Positions 27,126 through 36,724 of a stretch of DNA of 64,000 bases are shown piece by piece. Location of the stretch: the NCBI RefSeq assembly GCF_004137765.1, contig NZ_NOIS01000001.1:310001-374000 (forward strand), in the 5' to 3' direction. Source of the stretch: Rothia uropygialis (lineage in GTDB: Bacteria; Actinomycetota; Actinomycetes; Actinomycetales; Micrococcaceae). Made by a program: the position numbers and the translations under genes. Position 1 is the stretch's first letter. Every line of letters begins with the position of its first letter. Below the pieces are notes generated by a model, which was given only the letters and a program-made list of their open reading frames with translations, was not told the origin of the DNA and searched no databases.

Positions 27126-27144
27126 GCAGGGCCTTCGGCCCCGC
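27126..27144 (-). terminator. Hairpin between glnR and mshD-ppk
   Basis: 8-bp stem GCGGGGCC / GGCCCTGC (one G-T pair) with a GAA-type loop on the minus strand, in the 137-bp gap after glnR. No U-run follows, so it may be weak. Confidence 0.4.
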
Positions 27145-27217
27145 AGACGCGCGATGCCCTGAAGAGTCAACTGTGGATGAACTTTTTGGCTCTGCCGTCC
27201 ACCACGGCCGAGAGACT

Positions 27218-27904
27218 CTATTCCTCGGCCGGATGCCGCAATTGCGTGAGGCTGTATCCCACGTTGCGGACCGTGGTGATCAGCTGGTCATGATCGGGTC
27301 CAAGTTTTGCGCGCAAGCGGCGAACATGGACATCGACCGTCCTCGTTCCGCCGTAATAGTCATACCCCCAGACTTCAGACAGCAGCTGGGCCCTCGTAAA
27401 AACTCGTCCCGAATTCTGGACCATGAACTTCAGTAGCTCGAATTCCTTGTAGGTCAGATTCAAGGTGTGGGATCCGGCCTTGGCCGAATAGGAAGCCTCG
27501 TCCACGACGATGTCTCCGCAGCGTATGACGTCTTCATCCGGGATGACTCCGTTCGCTTTGACCCCTGCCAGGCGTATGCGCGCTTCGACTTCTGCGGGTC
27601 CCGCAGAAGCCAAGAGGATGTCGTCCACGAGCCATGAGGGGGAGACGGCGGCCATACCGCCTTCACTGAGGACCATGATGATGGGGTTTTCGAGGCCGGT
27701 TCCCTTGAGCAACTGCGCAGTATTGCGGGCGGTGAGCAAGGCTTGCCGGCCATCGAGAAAAACCAGGTCGGCCGCTCGGGACTCGATCTCCGAAACCGAA
27801 GCCGACGTCGGCCGTACCTCGGTCTCGTGCGCGAGAAGGCCGAGCGAGGGAACGATATCCGAGCAGGGACCAGTCGCATCGCTCAGCATGAGGATCTTGA
27901 CCAT
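27218..27904 (-). CDS. glnR: GlnR-like orphan response regulator
   Basis: A 228-residue OmpR-type protein: an atypical receiver domain (1-115) and a C-terminal winged helix (~130-225, LTYKEFELLKFMVQNSGRVF, then GTRTVDVHVRRLRAKL). The receiver keeps Asp51 (VFLDGR) but is otherwise unlike phosphorylated receivers, and no histidine kinase is adjacent, which matches GlnR, the global nitrogen regulator of actinobacteria. The order glnR-mshD is the same as in mycobacteria, supporting the call. Expected targets (glnA, amtB, nir) are outside this window. Confidence 0.88.
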   Translation of the reverse strand: MVKILMLSDATGPCSDIVPSLGLLAHETEVRPTSASVSEIESRAADLVFLDGRQALLTARNTAQLLKGTGLENPIIMVLSEGGMAAVSPSWLVDDILLASAGPAEVEARIRLAGVKANGVIPDEDVIRCGDIVVDEASYSAKAGSHTLNLTYKEFELLKFMVQNSGRVFTRAQLLSEVWGYDYYGGTRTVDVHVRRLRAKLGPDHDQLITTVRNVGYSLTQLRHPAEE

Positions 27905-28071
27905 CGGCGTCGTCCTTCCGGATTACTCATGCGCACCGGATAAGGCTCTCCGGGAGCGCTCTGTCAAGGCGCGGTACCGACAATAGTGGTCACCGCGCGG
28001 GAGAGGGCTCCGTTGCCTTGTGTCGGTCAGTATAGGCAAGTCTCCGTCAGGAACCGCCATGCTACGTTTCG

Positions 28072-28099
28072 TTGCCCCGAGCCAACCGGTGGCTAGACT
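28072..28099 (+). promoter_or_regulatory. Promoter of the membrane protein gene at 28181
   Basis: -35 TTGCCC (28072-28077), 16-bp spacer, -10 TAGACT (28094-28099), with ~75 nt of leader before the GTG. It lies in the divergent gap with glnR. Confidence 0.6.
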
Positions 28100-28180
28100 G
28101 AGGACGAAAGACCGATGGGCAGCTTTCGCGGACTACACCCGCCGAACCCGTCAAGCCGTTGAAAGACCCTGGAGGAATTT

Positions 28181-28876
28181 GTGGCGCACAGCGATGTGTC
28201 TCCTGGCACCCACGCGTTGCGAACCGTCGGGACGGAGGGCAAGCAACGATACTGGCTCGTGGCCGTTTCGAGCGTCGTCGCCCTCGTCGTTTCCTTGTCG
28301 GGCGCGATCCTGCAACCCTGGGTCTCGCTTTCCGCGACCGTTCTGATGGTCGCGATCATTGCCTGGGGTTGGCCTGCTGCCTCGGGTATCGCGGAGTGGA
28401 GAGGGCGCAAGAACGTCCTGTCCCACAGCGCCATTTTCGCCGCTTGTGGTTGGGCCAGTTGCGCGCTGGTCTTCTTCGCCCCGCTGGGAAGATTGCTCGC
28501 ACTGCTTCCCGCAGTGGTGGCAGTAGGCGTCGTCGTGGCCTTCATGGTCGAACTCGCCCGGGGTGAAGGTGCCCCCGCCCGTCTGGAATCAACAATCACC
28601 GCGGCGGTTGGGGTACTGACCTCCGTGAGCGCTTCTGGCTGGGTCGGTATGTCACTGCTTCATCGTGAGGCACAGGCGAGCGTCATCGTGTGGGGAGCCG
28701 GTTTGGTCCTTGCACTGTGCATCGGAGCCGTCGGGGCCCGCATGATCGCGGCAGGTCCGGAAGACGGTCCTCGACGAGGTGCCATGACACTGGGCGTAAC
28801 CCCGGTCGCGTTCTTGGGGATTCTGGGTTATGCGGGCGCATTCCTCATCGATCGCGTGATAACTTGGATTTCATGA
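28181..28876 (+). CDS. Hypothetical membrane protein, about six helices
   Basis: A 231-residue polytopic membrane protein, not recognised. Hydrophobic segments at about 25-42, 45-65, 80-100, 103-125, 135-160, 168-190 and 205-228. The GTG at 28181 has GGAGG 5 nt upstream. It overlaps the next 36-residue membrane gene by an ATGA, so both are made together. It lies between glnR and nitrobindin/ygfZ, a neighbourhood shared with mycobacteria. Confidence 0.75.
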   Translation: MAHSDVSPGTHALRTVGTEGKQRYWLVAVSSVVALVVSLSGAILQPWVSLSATVLMVAIIAWGWPAASGIAEWRGRKNVLSHSAIFAACGWASCALVFFAPLGRLLALLPAVVAVGVVVAFMVELARGEGAPARLESTITAAVGVLTSVSASGWVGMSLLHREAQASVIVWGAGLVLALCIGAVGARMIAAGPEDGPRRGAMTLGVTPVAFLGILGYAGAFLIDRVITWIS

Positions 28877-28983
28877 TCATTGCACTCGAAATCCTGTTCC
28901 TGACTCTCTTGGGACTGGCATCGCTGTCGATCGCAGGTTGCGCTGTGCTCGTTATTGGCGGTCTTTTCCGGGGCCAGAAGTAA
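28873..28983 (+). CDS. 36-residue single-pass membrane microprotein
   Basis: The ATG overlaps the upstream stop codon (ATGA at 28873-28876). The product is almost entirely one transmembrane helix (IIALEILFLTLLGLASLSIA and on to ~residue 30) ending FRGQK, a positive-inside tail. It is below common length cut-offs. Translational coupling to the preceding membrane protein suggests a small accessory subunit. Followed by a terminator 20 bp later. Confidence 0.65.
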   Translation: MIIALEILFLTLLGLASLSIAGCAVLVIGGLFRGQK

Positions 28984-29002
28984 AGCAACATTTATCGTCA
29001 GC

Positions 29003-29030
29003 AGCCCGGGCATGGATGCTCGGGCTTTTG
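29003..29030 (+). terminator. Rho-independent terminator after the microprotein gene
   Basis: Stem AGCCCGGGCA / TGCTCGGGCT (29003-29026, one G-T pair) with a short loop, followed by TTTT. Confidence 0.8.
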
Positions 29031-29047
29031 GCGTTTAAGATGGACTC

Positions 29048-29653
29048 ATGCCTATTGAAATCCCCACGGATCTGACCCCCGAACTCGTCCCTTTCGCCTG
29101 GCTCCTCGGCCATTGGGAGGGAGTGGGCGTGCTGGGTTACGCCGACGCCGAGGAACGCCAATTCGGCCAGATCGTCGACTTCACCCATAGTGGCCTGCCT
29201 TATATCGAGTACAGGGCTGAGTCCTATCTCCTGGATGACGAGGGAAACAGAACTCGCCCCATCACAGTGGAGACCGGGTTCTGGCAGTTAGATCGCAAAC
29301 TGGGAGAGAAGGACTTGGGTCCCGGCCTGCTTCCTGGTGCGGAGGAACCTGCCCTGTCGACTGCGGCCGACGTCGAGAAGCTTCGCAACGCGGACCAGGG
29401 CTTCGACATTCTGGCAACTATCAATCACCCGGGCGGGGTCAGCGAATTGTACGTCGGAGCCATCGAGGGACCCCGCGTCCAGATGGCGACCGATGCTGTG
29501 ATGCGCGGAGCTAATGCCAAGGAATACACCGCGGCGTCCCGCATGTTCGGCCTCGTCAACGGGGAGTTGATGTGGGCATGGGACATGGCTGCAGCCGGGC
29601 AACAAATGGGTTCGCACGCTTCGGCCCGGCTTCGCAAGACGGAGGTCTCATGA
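29048..29653 (+). CDS. Nitrobindin-like haem protein (peroxynitrite isomerase family, DUF1794)
   Basis: A 201-residue beta-barrel protein with the N-terminal nitrobindin signature WLLGHWEGVGVLGY (G-x-W-x-G-x-G) and a C-terminal stretch WAWDMAAAGQQMGSHASARLRK typical of the family, which binds haem b through a C-terminal His and isomerises peroxynitrite. A -10-like TAAGAT ends 6 nt before the ATG, a possible leaderless start. Its stop overlaps the ygfZ start (ATGA). A nitrobindin-like gene near ygfZ and glnR is also found in mycobacteria. Confidence 0.9.
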   Translation: MPIEIPTDLTPELVPFAWLLGHWEGVGVLGYADAEERQFGQIVDFTHSGLPYIEYRAESYLLDDEGNRTRPITVETGFWQLDRKLGEKDLGPGLLPGAEEPALSTAADVEKLRNADQGFDILATINHPGGVSELYVGAIEGPRVQMATDAVMRGANAKEYTAASRMFGLVNGELMWAWDMAAAGQQMGSHASARLRKTEVS

Positions 29654-30801
29654 CCAAATACTCATCACCGGTGCTGAGGGTGCACGGTGCCGTCGAAGCC
29701 GAGGGCTGCGACGACGGGGTCGCCGCCCACTACGGAGATCCCACGAGGGAGCAACGTTGGCTCGAACGGTCTTCGGGGGAGCGCCCGGTCATTGTCGATC
29801 TGTCCCATCGCGGGGTGGTTTCGGTCGCGGGCGAGGACCGAGCCAGTTGGCTCACGACTCTTTCATCCCAGGTCATCGACGGATTGCCGGCCGGAGCGAG
29901 CACCGAGACGACCCTTCTCTCGGCTCAAGGACGCATTGAATACCAGCCCCATGTGGTGGTCGGCCCGGAAAAGGTCTGGCTGATCGTCGAGGCGGGACAG
30001 CAAGAAGGCCTTGTAGGCTTCCTGGATTCGATGCGGTTCATGCTTCGTGTAGAGGTCTCCGACGAGACGGACGTCTTCGCGGTGATCGGCTCGACGTCGG
30101 ACATTCGAGGCAGGTCGGGAATCGCCCCAGACGCTCCGGTCTGGGAGGACCCGTGGCCCAGGGTCGGCCCGGGTGGCACCTCCTATGCGGAGACCGAGAT
30201 CCATCCCGGTCAGTCATGGAGCTATTGGGAGACCTTGATACCCCGCGGCGACTTGGCCTCTCTCGATGTCGAGTGGGTCGGCATCTGGGCCTTGGAAGCA
30301 TTGCGCATCGAAGCTTGGCGCCCCCGTTTCGCGACCGAGGTGGACGAACGCACGATTCCGCACGAGCTTGATCTCATGCGAACGGCGGTGCACATGTCCA
30401 AGGGCTGTTACAAGGGCCAGGAGACGATCGCTCGGGTTCACAATCTGGGCCATCCTCCTCGCCGGCTCGTGTTCTTGGATCTGGACGGTTCCGAACACAC
30501 GCTTCCCGCCCGAGGCTCGGAGATCTATGTGGAAGGCGGCAAGCGCTCTGTCGGTCGGGTCACGAGCGTGGCACTGCACCATGAGTCGGGTCCGATCGCT
30601 CTGGCCGTCGTCAAGCGGAGTGTGGACCCTGATTCCCGGCTTATCGTCCGTGACACGTCCTCCCACGTCGCACCCGGTCAATCGCCTGACCAGGAGGCCA
30701 AACCCGTGTCGGTCGAGTACGCGGCTGCGCAAACCGTTGTGGTCAGTCCCAATGCCGGGCAAGCGGTCGGGCGACGCAATCGAAACGATTTTCTGCACTG
30801 A
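29650..30801 (+). CDS. ygfZ: Folate-binding YgfZ/GcvT-like protein
   Basis: A 383-residue protein for Fe-S cluster enzyme maintenance, folate-dependent, cytosolic. The diagnostic YgfZ motif K-G-C-Y-x-G-Q-E is present (SKGCYKGQETIARVHNLG, about residues 250-267), plus GVVSVAGEDRASWLTTLSSQ near the N-terminus. The ATG at 29650 overlaps the nitrobindin stop codon, so it is coupled to it. A strong terminator follows at 30857-30890. Confidence 0.93.
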   Translation: MTKYSSPVLRVHGAVEAEGCDDGVAAHYGDPTREQRWLERSSGERPVIVDLSHRGVVSVAGEDRASWLTTLSSQVIDGLPAGASTETTLLSAQGRIEYQPHVVVGPEKVWLIVEAGQQEGLVGFLDSMRFMLRVEVSDETDVFAVIGSTSDIRGRSGIAPDAPVWEDPWPRVGPGGTSYAETEIHPGQSWSYWETLIPRGDLASLDVEWVGIWALEALRIEAWRPRFATEVDERTIPHELDLMRTAVHMSKGCYKGQETIARVHNLGHPPRRLVFLDLDGSEHTLPARGSEIYVEGGKRSVGRVTSVALHHESGPIALAVVKRSVDPDSRLIVRDTSSHVAPGQSPDQEAKPVSVEYAAAQTVVVSPNAGQAVGRRNRNDFLH

Positions 30802-30856
30802 TCATCCGGCCGTAACCCGCGGGTCTCCGGCAGGAGGACTTTCCTAGGAACAAAAA

Positions 30857-30896
30857 CCAAGCGCCGCACCCTCAAGGGTGCGGCGCTTGGTGTCTT
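30857..30896. terminator. Bidirectional terminator between ygfZ and pfkA
   Basis: Near-perfect 15-16-bp stem (arms 30857-30872 and 30875-30890) followed by TGTCTTTTT on the plus strand; the minus strand has a U-run as well (complement of CAAAAA at 30851-30856). Both convergent genes end within 60 bp. Confidence 0.9.
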
Positions 30897-30908
30897 TTTG
30901 CCGACGAA

Positions 30909-31940
30909 TCAGCGACCGAAGAGGACCTTCGCCTCGTCCCAACGGTTCTGGGGAACGGATTTAAGACCGCTGAGGGCCTCGGCGAATTCAACGCGGTTAA
31001 TGTCCGTGCTATGCAGGGCAACCATTTTGCCCCATTCTTTGTCGTGCACCAGGTCAATGACCGCCATACCCATGCGGGTGGCCAAGACGCGGTCGAAACC
31101 GGTGGGGGCGCCGCCCCGCTGTATATGCCCCAGCGTTGTGTTGCGAGCTTCGATGCCGGTCATGCGCTCGATCTCGTGCGTGACGTACTCGCCGATCCCG
31201 CCCAGTCGGGGACGGCCGTCTTTCTCGAGGCCTTTTTCGTGCACGACTTCGTCGAATCCTTCGGGAATGAAGCCTTCGGCGACGACGACGAGCGGGGAGC
31301 GGCCACGCTCATGAACCTCGCGCACCCAGTCCGCTACCTGCGTCATGGGTACCTTCTGTTCCGGGATGAGTACGGCGTGGGCGCCAGCCGACATCCCGGA
31401 ATGCAACGCGATCCAACCAACGTGTCGGCCCATGACCTCCGCGACCATGCACCTGTGGTGAGACTCCCCGGTTGTGCGAAGACGGTCCATGGCATCCGTT
31501 GCGATGGAGACGGCCGTGTCGAACCCGAACGTGTAGTCGGTTGCGCTGAGGTCATTGTCGATGGTTTTGGGCACCCCGACGACGGGAAGCCCGGCATCGG
31601 CCAAACGTTTGGCCCCTGCCAGAGTCCCCTCGCCGCCGATCGCTACGATCGCGTCGATCGCATTGCGCTCGAGCATGATGGAAATCTTGTCTGGGCCACC
31701 GTTAGGTCCGTCGAAAGGATTGGTGCGTGACGTACCGAGGATAGTTCCGCCGGTGCGGGCCAATCCGCGGACTCGCGTGCGCGGCAGATCCATGATGTCG
31801 CCCTCGACCACGCCTCTCCAGCCGTCCCGGAAACCCACGAATTCGTCGTCGTAGGTTTTGACGCCGTTGAGCACCGCACCTCGAATCACGGCATTGAGTC
31901 CGGGGCAATCGCCACCGCTTGTCAGAAGTCCGATTTTCAT
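30909..31940 (-). CDS. pfkA: 6-phosphofructokinase (group III, ATP-type)
   Basis: A 343-residue phosphofructokinase. Seen: LLTSGGDCPGLNAVIRG (nucleotide loop), IVAIGGEGTLAGA (Gly at the position where PPi-enzymes carry Asp, indicating ATP use), VVGVPKTIDNDL (catalytic Asp region, Lys as in group III), MGRHVGWIALHSG, and LGHIQRGGAPTGFDR. This combination is like the ATP-dependent streptomycete enzymes, not the PPi-type. Committed step of glycolysis. Monocistronic; convergent with ygfZ. Confidence 0.95.
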   Translation of the reverse strand: MKIGLLTSGGDCPGLNAVIRGAVLNGVKTYDDEFVGFRDGWRGVVEGDIMDLPRTRVRGLARTGGTILGTSRTNPFDGPNGGPDKISIMLERNAIDAIVAIGGEGTLAGAKRLADAGLPVVGVPKTIDNDLSATDYTFGFDTAVSIATDAMDRLRTTGESHHRCMVAEVMGRHVGWIALHSGMSAGAHAVLIPEQKVPMTQVADWVREVHERGRSPLVVVAEGFIPEGFDEVVHEKGLEKDGRPRLGGIGEYVTHEIERMTGIEARNTTLGHIQRGGAPTGFDRVLATRMGMAVIDLVHDKEWGKMVALHSTDINRVEFAEALSGLKSVPQNRWDEAKVLFGR

Positions 31941-32149
31941 GGGGTCTCCTCGCTACGAGCCAACCAAAGTGTCTACTTTCAGTGTAGCGAACAGTTGGGA
32001 ATTTGTGGATATCCAACGCACAAGAAATGGCTAGACCGCCCCGATATATGTGGATCATCGGGGCGGTCTGCTCATGGCTATATTGTTTTATGTTGGTTTT
32101 CCGAACGAGGGGCTCAAGCCTGTCGGTTCCGCGTTCGCGGCAAGGACAC

Positions 32150-33361
32150 TCAGCGCTGTGCGCCCGCGAGCAGCTTCTGAATGCGGGCCACGCCCTCCTC
32201 GAGGTCGGAGTCCGATAGTGCATACGAGAGGCGAAGATATCCCGAGGGGCCGAATGCCTCGCCCGGAACCACGGCCACCTCGGCTTCTTCGAGAATGACC
32301 TCGGCGAGATCGGTGGAAGAATTGATCTTCTTGCCCGCAATGGTGCTTCCGATAAGTGCCGTGACGTCAGGGTAGGCGTAGAAGGCCCCCTTGGGGGTGG
32401 GGCATGTGATTCCGTCGATCGCGTTGAGGCCCTTGACGATACTCCGGCGCCGTCGGTCGAAAGCCTCCTTCATCTCCTCGACGGCATCCATCGGTTGGGT
32501 GATCGCGGCCAATGCGGCCCTCTGGGCAATGTTGTTCACGTTTGACGTCAGATGAGACTGGAGATTCGAAGCCGCCTTGATGACGTCGGCCGGGCCGATC
32601 ATCCAACCCACACGCCAGCCGGTCATGGCGTACGTCTTGGCTACTCCGTTGAGAACGATGACGTTCTCGCCCAACTCGGGCGCGGCCGTCGCGATCGATG
32701 TGAAAGGCGTCTGATCGTAGGTCAGGTGCTCGTAGATTTCGTCTGCGATGACGAAGATCCCCTTTTCGGCGGCCCAACGTCCAATCGCTGCGGTTTCTTC
32801 CGGGCTGTATACGGCGCCGGTGGGATTCGACGGAGATACGAAGATGAGGGCTTTGGTGCGCAAAGAATACGCTGCTTCGAGCTGGTCGACCGTTACCTTG
32901 TACTCCTGCTCGGAGCCGGCGAAGACCTCGACGGGATTGCCGCCGGCCAGGCGGATCGCCTCGGGGTAGGTGGTCCAGTAAGGGGCTGGCAACAGGACCT
33001 CGTCGCCCTCGTCGATTACAGTAGCGAAGGCCTCGTACACGGCTTGCTTCCCGCCGTTGGTCACGATCACCTGGGACGGATCCACCGAGTACTTCGAGTC
33101 TCTCAAGGTCTTCTCTGCGATGGCTCTGCGCAATTCCGGAAGGCCCGCAGCCGGCGTGTAACGGAAGTTTGCGGGGTCGTTCAAGGCATCGCGGGCCGCA
33201 TCCACAATGGGGCTTGGGGTCGCAAAATCCGGTTCTCCCGCCCCGAATCCGATCACGGGCCGTCCCTCGGCCTTGAGCGCCTTGGCCTTCGAGTCCACGG
33301 CCAGGGTTGCGGATGGGGCAATCGCTGCAATGCGCGCGGAGATGCGTTCGTGGGACGGCAT
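32150..33361 (-). CDS. Aspartate-type aminotransferase, class I
   Basis: A 403-residue fold-type I PLP enzyme: substrate loop [15 protein letters not shown] (~38-52), [10 protein letters not shown] (~177-187), [11 protein letters not shown] (PLP Asp/Tyr), the Schiff-base lysine in [16 protein letters not shown] (Lys242), and GYLRLSYA with the carboxylate-binding Arg. Actinobacterial orthologues at this position (next to tRNA-Trp/secE) are annotated aspC. It interconverts aspartate/oxaloacetate, possibly with prephenate or other amino acids as alternatives. ATG at 33361; a GTG three codons upstream is possible. Confidence 0.92.
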   Translation of the reverse strand: MPSHERISARIAAIAPSATLAVDSKAKALKAEGRPVIGFGAGEPDFATPSPIVDAARDALNDPANFRYTPAAGLPELRRAIAEKTLRDSKYSVDPSQVIVTNGGKQAVYEAFATVIDEGDEVLLPAPYWTTYPEAIRLAGGNPVEVFAGSEQEYKVTVDQLEAAYSLRTKALIFVSPSNPTGAVYSPEETAAIGRWAAEKGIFVIADEIYEHLTYDQTPFTSIATAAPELGENVIVLNGVAKTYAMTGWRVGWMIGPADVIKAASNLQSHLTSNVNNIAQRAALAAITQPMDAVEEMKEAFDRRRRSIVKGLNAIDGITCPTPKGAFYAYPDVTALIGSTIAGKKINSSTDLAEVILEEAEVAVVPGEAFGPSGYLRLSYALSDSDLEEGVARIQKLLAGAQR

Positions 33362-33669
33362 GGTGCTCACTTTCGTCGAAGACGGTTCCGGATAGCCGCA
33401 CCGGCTTGCGCGGCGCGTCGGTGCTACGGACAATCCTATGCGTCGTGCCGTCCAGGAAACACGCCCGGAGTGGTTCTTGTGGAAAGTTTCCTGCTGGAGA
33501 GCCACGAAGACTTCGAGGCCCACGAGCAGGGAGTCGGGCGAATGAGAACTCATGAATTGCGGTGCTTGGCCAAAGCCGCTAAAGTTGACGTTCGGTGCTC
33601 GCCACCGAGGATTGCGTATGCCCGTACGGCACATGTGCACCTGAAGGCGAACGGCGGTTTTTCCGCCGA

Positions 33670-33742
33670 AGGGCAGTGGCGCAATTGGTAGCGCAGCGGT
33701 CTCCAAAACCGCAGGTTGCAGGTTCGAGTCCTGTCTGCCCTG
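33670..33742 (+). tRNA. tRNA-Trp (anticodon CCA)
   Basis: Acceptor AGGGCAG / CTGCCCT, anticodon stem GCGGT/ACCGC with loop CTCCAAA, T-arm GCAGGTTCGAGTCCTGT. Located just upstream of secE, a common actinobacterial arrangement. Confidence 0.95.
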
Positions 33743-33836
33743 CATTATCATCCCCTCACGAAGACCCAATTCGTGGCATATAGTCGTAAGCGTTGCATAA
33801 CGTCCAAGCCATAACGAACGAAAGGGGCGGTACCGA

Positions 33837-34121
33837 ATGGCTAGAGCTGCCGCTGCGGGAGCCGCCGAGGAAGATGCCAGCACCGAAAAGCGCGGCTTCT
33901 TCGGACGTATTTTCCTCTTCTTCAAACAAGTCATTGCTGAGCTGAAAAAGGTCGTCAGCCCCACCAAGCGCGAACTCCTGAACTACGTCATCATCGTCCT
34001 GGTGTTCGTCGCTTTCATGCTGTTGTTGATCTTCGGCCTCGACTACCTGTTCGGCCAAGGAGCCTTCTGGCTTTTCGGCGATGGTAGCTTCGGCCAGAAG
34101 CCTACGGGCGCCCAAGGCTAG
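33837..34121 (+). CDS. secE: Preprotein translocase subunit SecE
   Basis: A 94-residue single-spanning SecE: an Ala-rich N-terminus, amphipathic helix [25 protein letters not shown] (~25-47) with the conserved W/P-T-K-R-E pattern, then one transmembrane helix (~48-70). Partner of SecY/SecG in the membrane. GAAAGG is 9 nt upstream of the ATG. nusG follows 82 bp later. Confidence 0.96.
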   Translation: MARAAAAGAAEEDASTEKRGFFGRIFLFFKQVIAELKKVVSPTKRELLNYVIIVLVFVAFMLLLIFGLDYLFGQGAFWLFGDGSFGQKPTGAQG

Positions 34122-34203
34122 ACTGAGATTTCAGACGAACCCGCCGCGTGACCGAGCGCTCGGTCGCTCCGGTGAGAACACCCCCAAGAAAGCAGGAAAC
34201 GCA

Positions 34204-35055
34204 GTGTCCGAGCAGGAACTCGAGAACTCCGCCGCGGAGAACCAGGTCAAGGAGACCTCTCCCGAGCAGGTAGAGCAGGCCGACGCCGCGGAGCAGTCCA
34301 GCCAATCCGGCTTCGAGCAGACCGAGTCCACCCTGGTCTCTGCTGCCCAAGAGGATTCGGAGAATTCCGAAGATGCGTCCGCCGATTTCGACGACACCGT
34401 CGAACAGGTCTCCGAAGCATCTGAGGGGGATGCCGACGTCGACCCGATGCAGGAATTCCGGTCCAAGCTCCGCCGCCAAGAGGGCGACTGGTACGTGATT
34501 CACACCTACGCCGGGTACGAGAACCGGGTCAAGACCAACCTGCAAACCCGTGCCCAGTCCATGAACATGGAAGACGATCTCTTTGAGATCCAGGTACCCA
34601 TGGAAGAAGTCGTCGAGATCAAGAACGGCCAGCGCAAGACCGTGCGGCGTGTTCGCATCCCCGGCTATGTCCTGGTGCGCATGAATCTCACGGACGAGTC
34701 CTGGGGCGTCGTCCGCCACACGCCGGGCGTGACCGGATTCGTGGGTCAGGACGCCTACAACCCGGTTCCTCTCCGCCTGGACGAGGTCGTCGACATGCTG
34801 GCTCCCGTTTTCGAGGCCGAGCAGGCCGAGGCGGCTAAGGAGGCCGGGGAGCCGATCCCCGCCGAGGTTGCCCCCCAGCTCAACGTGGGCTTTGAGGTTG
34901 GGGAATCCGTCATCGTCAAGGAGGGGCCGTTCGAAACCCTCCCGGCCACGATCTCCGAAATCAAGCCCGAAGCTCAACAGCTCGTGGTTCTTGTGTCGCT
35001 GTTCGAGCGCGAGACCCCCGTGACCCTGAGCTTCAACCAGGTCACCAAGATCTGA
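34204..35055 (+). CDS. nusG: Transcription termination/antitermination factor NusG
   Basis: A 283-residue NusG. The first ~95 residues are an acidic, disordered extension (E, S, Q-rich), typical of high-GC actinobacteria. The NGN domain starts at [16 protein letters not shown] (~98), with IPGYVLVRM and [11 protein letters not shown]; the KOW domain near the end is [25 protein letters not shown] start at 34204, preceded by AGGAA; upstream in-frame codons lie within secE and lack homology. Binds RNA polymerase, couples transcription to translation and Rho. Confidence 0.95.
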   Translation: MSEQELENSAAENQVKETSPEQVEQADAAEQSSQSGFEQTESTLVSAAQEDSENSEDASADFDDTVEQVSEASEGDADVDPMQEFRSKLRRQEGDWYVIHTYAGYENRVKTNLQTRAQSMNMEDDLFEIQVPMEEVVEIKNGQRKTVRRVRIPGYVLVRMNLTDESWGVVRHTPGVTGFVGQDAYNPVPLRLDEVVDMLAPVFEAEQAEAAKEAGEPIPAEVAPQLNVGFEVGESVIVKEGPFETLPATISEIKPEAQQLVVLVSLFERETPVTLSFNQVTKI

Positions 35056-35074
35056 TTCCATTCGACCCGTAGCG

Positions 35075-35122
35075 CAATGCGCGGTGCTGCCCGTCAACGG
35101 CAGACCGCGCATTTGCGTTTGC
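35075..35122 (+). terminator. Terminator after nusG
   Basis: ~15-bp stem (35075-35092 with 35099-35113, one-base bulge) followed by TTTGCGTTT. It separates secE-nusG from rplK-rplA, which has its own -10 (TAGACT, 35171-35176). Confidence 0.7.
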
Positions 35123-35296
35123 CGGAGTGAGTTTGGTCCCGTCAAGTGGAGAAACCTTGGCATTCGGGGCTAGACTCGTGACCGCGTGTGCTCGTTCGCT
35201 TTGGCGTGCGCACGTGTGGTCGCCGCGCCACGGTGACCCACCGCCGTCGTACGCTCCTGTGCGTCGGTAAGCCCCATTGAAAGAAAAGGACCTCAA

Positions 35297-35725
35297 TTGG
35301 CTCCCAAGAAAAAGGTCTCAGGCCTTATCAAGCTGCAGATTCAGGCAGGCGCCGCCAACCCGGCACCTCCGGTCGGCCCCGCGCTCGGTCAGCACGGCGT
35401 CAACATCATGGAATTCTGCAAGGCGTACAACGCCGCGACCGAATCCATGCGCGGCAACGTGATCCCCGTGGAAATCACTGTTTACGAGGATCGCTCGTTC
35501 ACCTTCGTCACCAAGACTCCTCCGGCCGCCGAACTCATCAAGAAGGCCGCAGGCGTTGCCAAGGGATCCGGTGTCCCGCACACCAACAAGGTCGGCAAAA
35601 TCAGCATGGACCAAGTCCGCGAGATCGCCGAGACCAAGATGCCCGACCTCAACGCCAACGACATGGACGCAGCGTCCAAGATCGTCGCCGGCACCGCCCG
35701 TTCGATGGGCATCACCGTCGAATAA
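35297..35725 (+). CDS. rplK: 50S ribosomal protein L11
   Basis: A 142-residue L11: [39 protein letters not shown] and [14 protein letters not shown], plus the C-terminal rRNA-binding SMGITVE ending. Forms the GTPase-associated centre with L10-L12. Start is TTG at 35297, 7 nt after AAAAGGA; no ATG/GTG alternative fits. A -10 TAGACT at 35171-35176 gives a ~115-nt leader. rplA follows after 136 bp. Confidence 0.97.
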   Translation: MAPKKKVSGLIKLQIQAGAANPAPPVGPALGQHGVNIMEFCKAYNAATESMRGNVIPVEITVYEDRSFTFVTKTPPAAELIKKAAGVAKGSGVPHTNKVGKISMDQVREIAETKMPDLNANDMDAASKIVAGTARSMGITVE

Positions 35726-35861
35726 TCCTCCGGGACAAATCGACAGTTCTTCAATAATTCATTCAACCCGCGCCGGACGCGGGAGGCCCGTCCTAGAACG
35801 GGTCGGTGGCAGGGCCCAGCGCGGTCCGATAGACCACGACTGCACAAGGAGAAATAAGCAG

Positions 35862-36557
35862 ATGGCAAAGCGCAGCAAAGCGTACCAGGCAGCCGCAGCG
35901 AAGATCGATCAGGATAAGCTGTACGGCATCACCGAGGCGATCGCCCTCGCACAGGAGATCAACTCCTCCAAGGCCGATGCAACCGTTGAGGTTGCAATGC
36001 GCCTTTCGGTCGATCCCCGTAAGGCAGACCAGATGGTTCGCGGCACCGTGAACCTTCCCAACGGCACCGGCAAGACCGCCCGTGTGGTCGTCTTCGCCCA
36101 GGGGGACAAGGCCGCAGCGGCCGAAGAAGCCGGCGCGGACTACGTCGGCTCCGACGAGCTCATCGCGAAGGTTGCCGACGGCTGGGTCGACTTCGACGCC
36201 GCCGTGGCAACCCCGGACATGATGGGCAAGGTCGGTCGTCTCGGCAAGGTTCTGGGCCCTCGTAACCTGATGCCTAACCCGAAGACCGGCACCGTCACGA
36301 TGGACGTCGTCAAGGCCGTGGGGGACATCAAGGGCGGCAAGATCGACTTCCGTGTCGACCGCAACGCCAACCTTCACTTCATCATCGGCAAGTCCTCCTT
36401 CGACGCTGCGAAGCTCGAAGAGAACTTCCGTGCGGCGCTCGAAGAGATCGTTCGTTTGAAGCCCTCGTCCTCCAAGGGTCGTTACATTTCCAAGATGACC
36501 GTGGCCACGACTTTCGGCCCCGGCGTCCCCGTCGACCCGTCCGCGGCGGAGAAGTAA
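35862..36557 (+). CDS. rplA: 50S ribosomal protein L1
   Basis: A 231-residue L1 with [25 protein letters not shown] near the N-terminus, [21 protein letters not shown] in the middle and [21 protein letters not shown] at the end. Binds 23S rRNA at the L1 stalk and in many bacteria represses its own rplK-rplA mRNA. ATG at 35862 after AAGGAG; the upstream in-frame region has no L1 homology. Confidence 0.97.
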   Translation: MAKRSKAYQAAAAKIDQDKLYGITEAIALAQEINSSKADATVEVAMRLSVDPRKADQMVRGTVNLPNGTGKTARVVVFAQGDKAAAAEEAGADYVGSDELIAKVADGWVDFDAAVATPDMMGKVGRLGKVLGPRNLMPNPKTGTVTMDVVKAVGDIKGGKIDFRVDRNANLHFIIGKSSFDAAKLEENFRAALEEIVRLKPSSSKGRYISKMTVATTFGPGVPVDPSAAEK

Positions 36558-36611
36558 ATTCTCTTGTCTGTGATCTCGCGCGGTCTGACCGGCCGTTGAA
36601 GATTTCAGTGA

Positions 36612-36657
36612 GCATATGGCCCCGTGCCGTCCTGAGTGACGGCACGGGGCCATATGC
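36612..36657 (+). terminator. Very strong terminator after rplA
   Basis: A perfect 20-bp stem (arms 36612-36631 and 36638-36657) with a 6-nt loop. No long U-run. It ends the rplK-rplA unit and isolates the following ABC ATPase gene. Confidence 0.88.
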
Positions 36658-36658
36658 G

Positions 36659-36687
36659 TTCACTGCCCGCCCTCTGAAGGCTAAACT
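36659..36687 (+). promoter_or_regulatory. Promoter of the orphan ABC ATPase gene
   Basis: -35 TTCACT (36659-36664), 17-bp spacer, -10 TAAACT (36682-36687), starting 1 bp after the rplA terminator stem. Confidence 0.65.
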
Positions 36688-36724
36688 GGCATGATCGTTT
36701 TTGGATCGAGGGAGGACGACGGCC

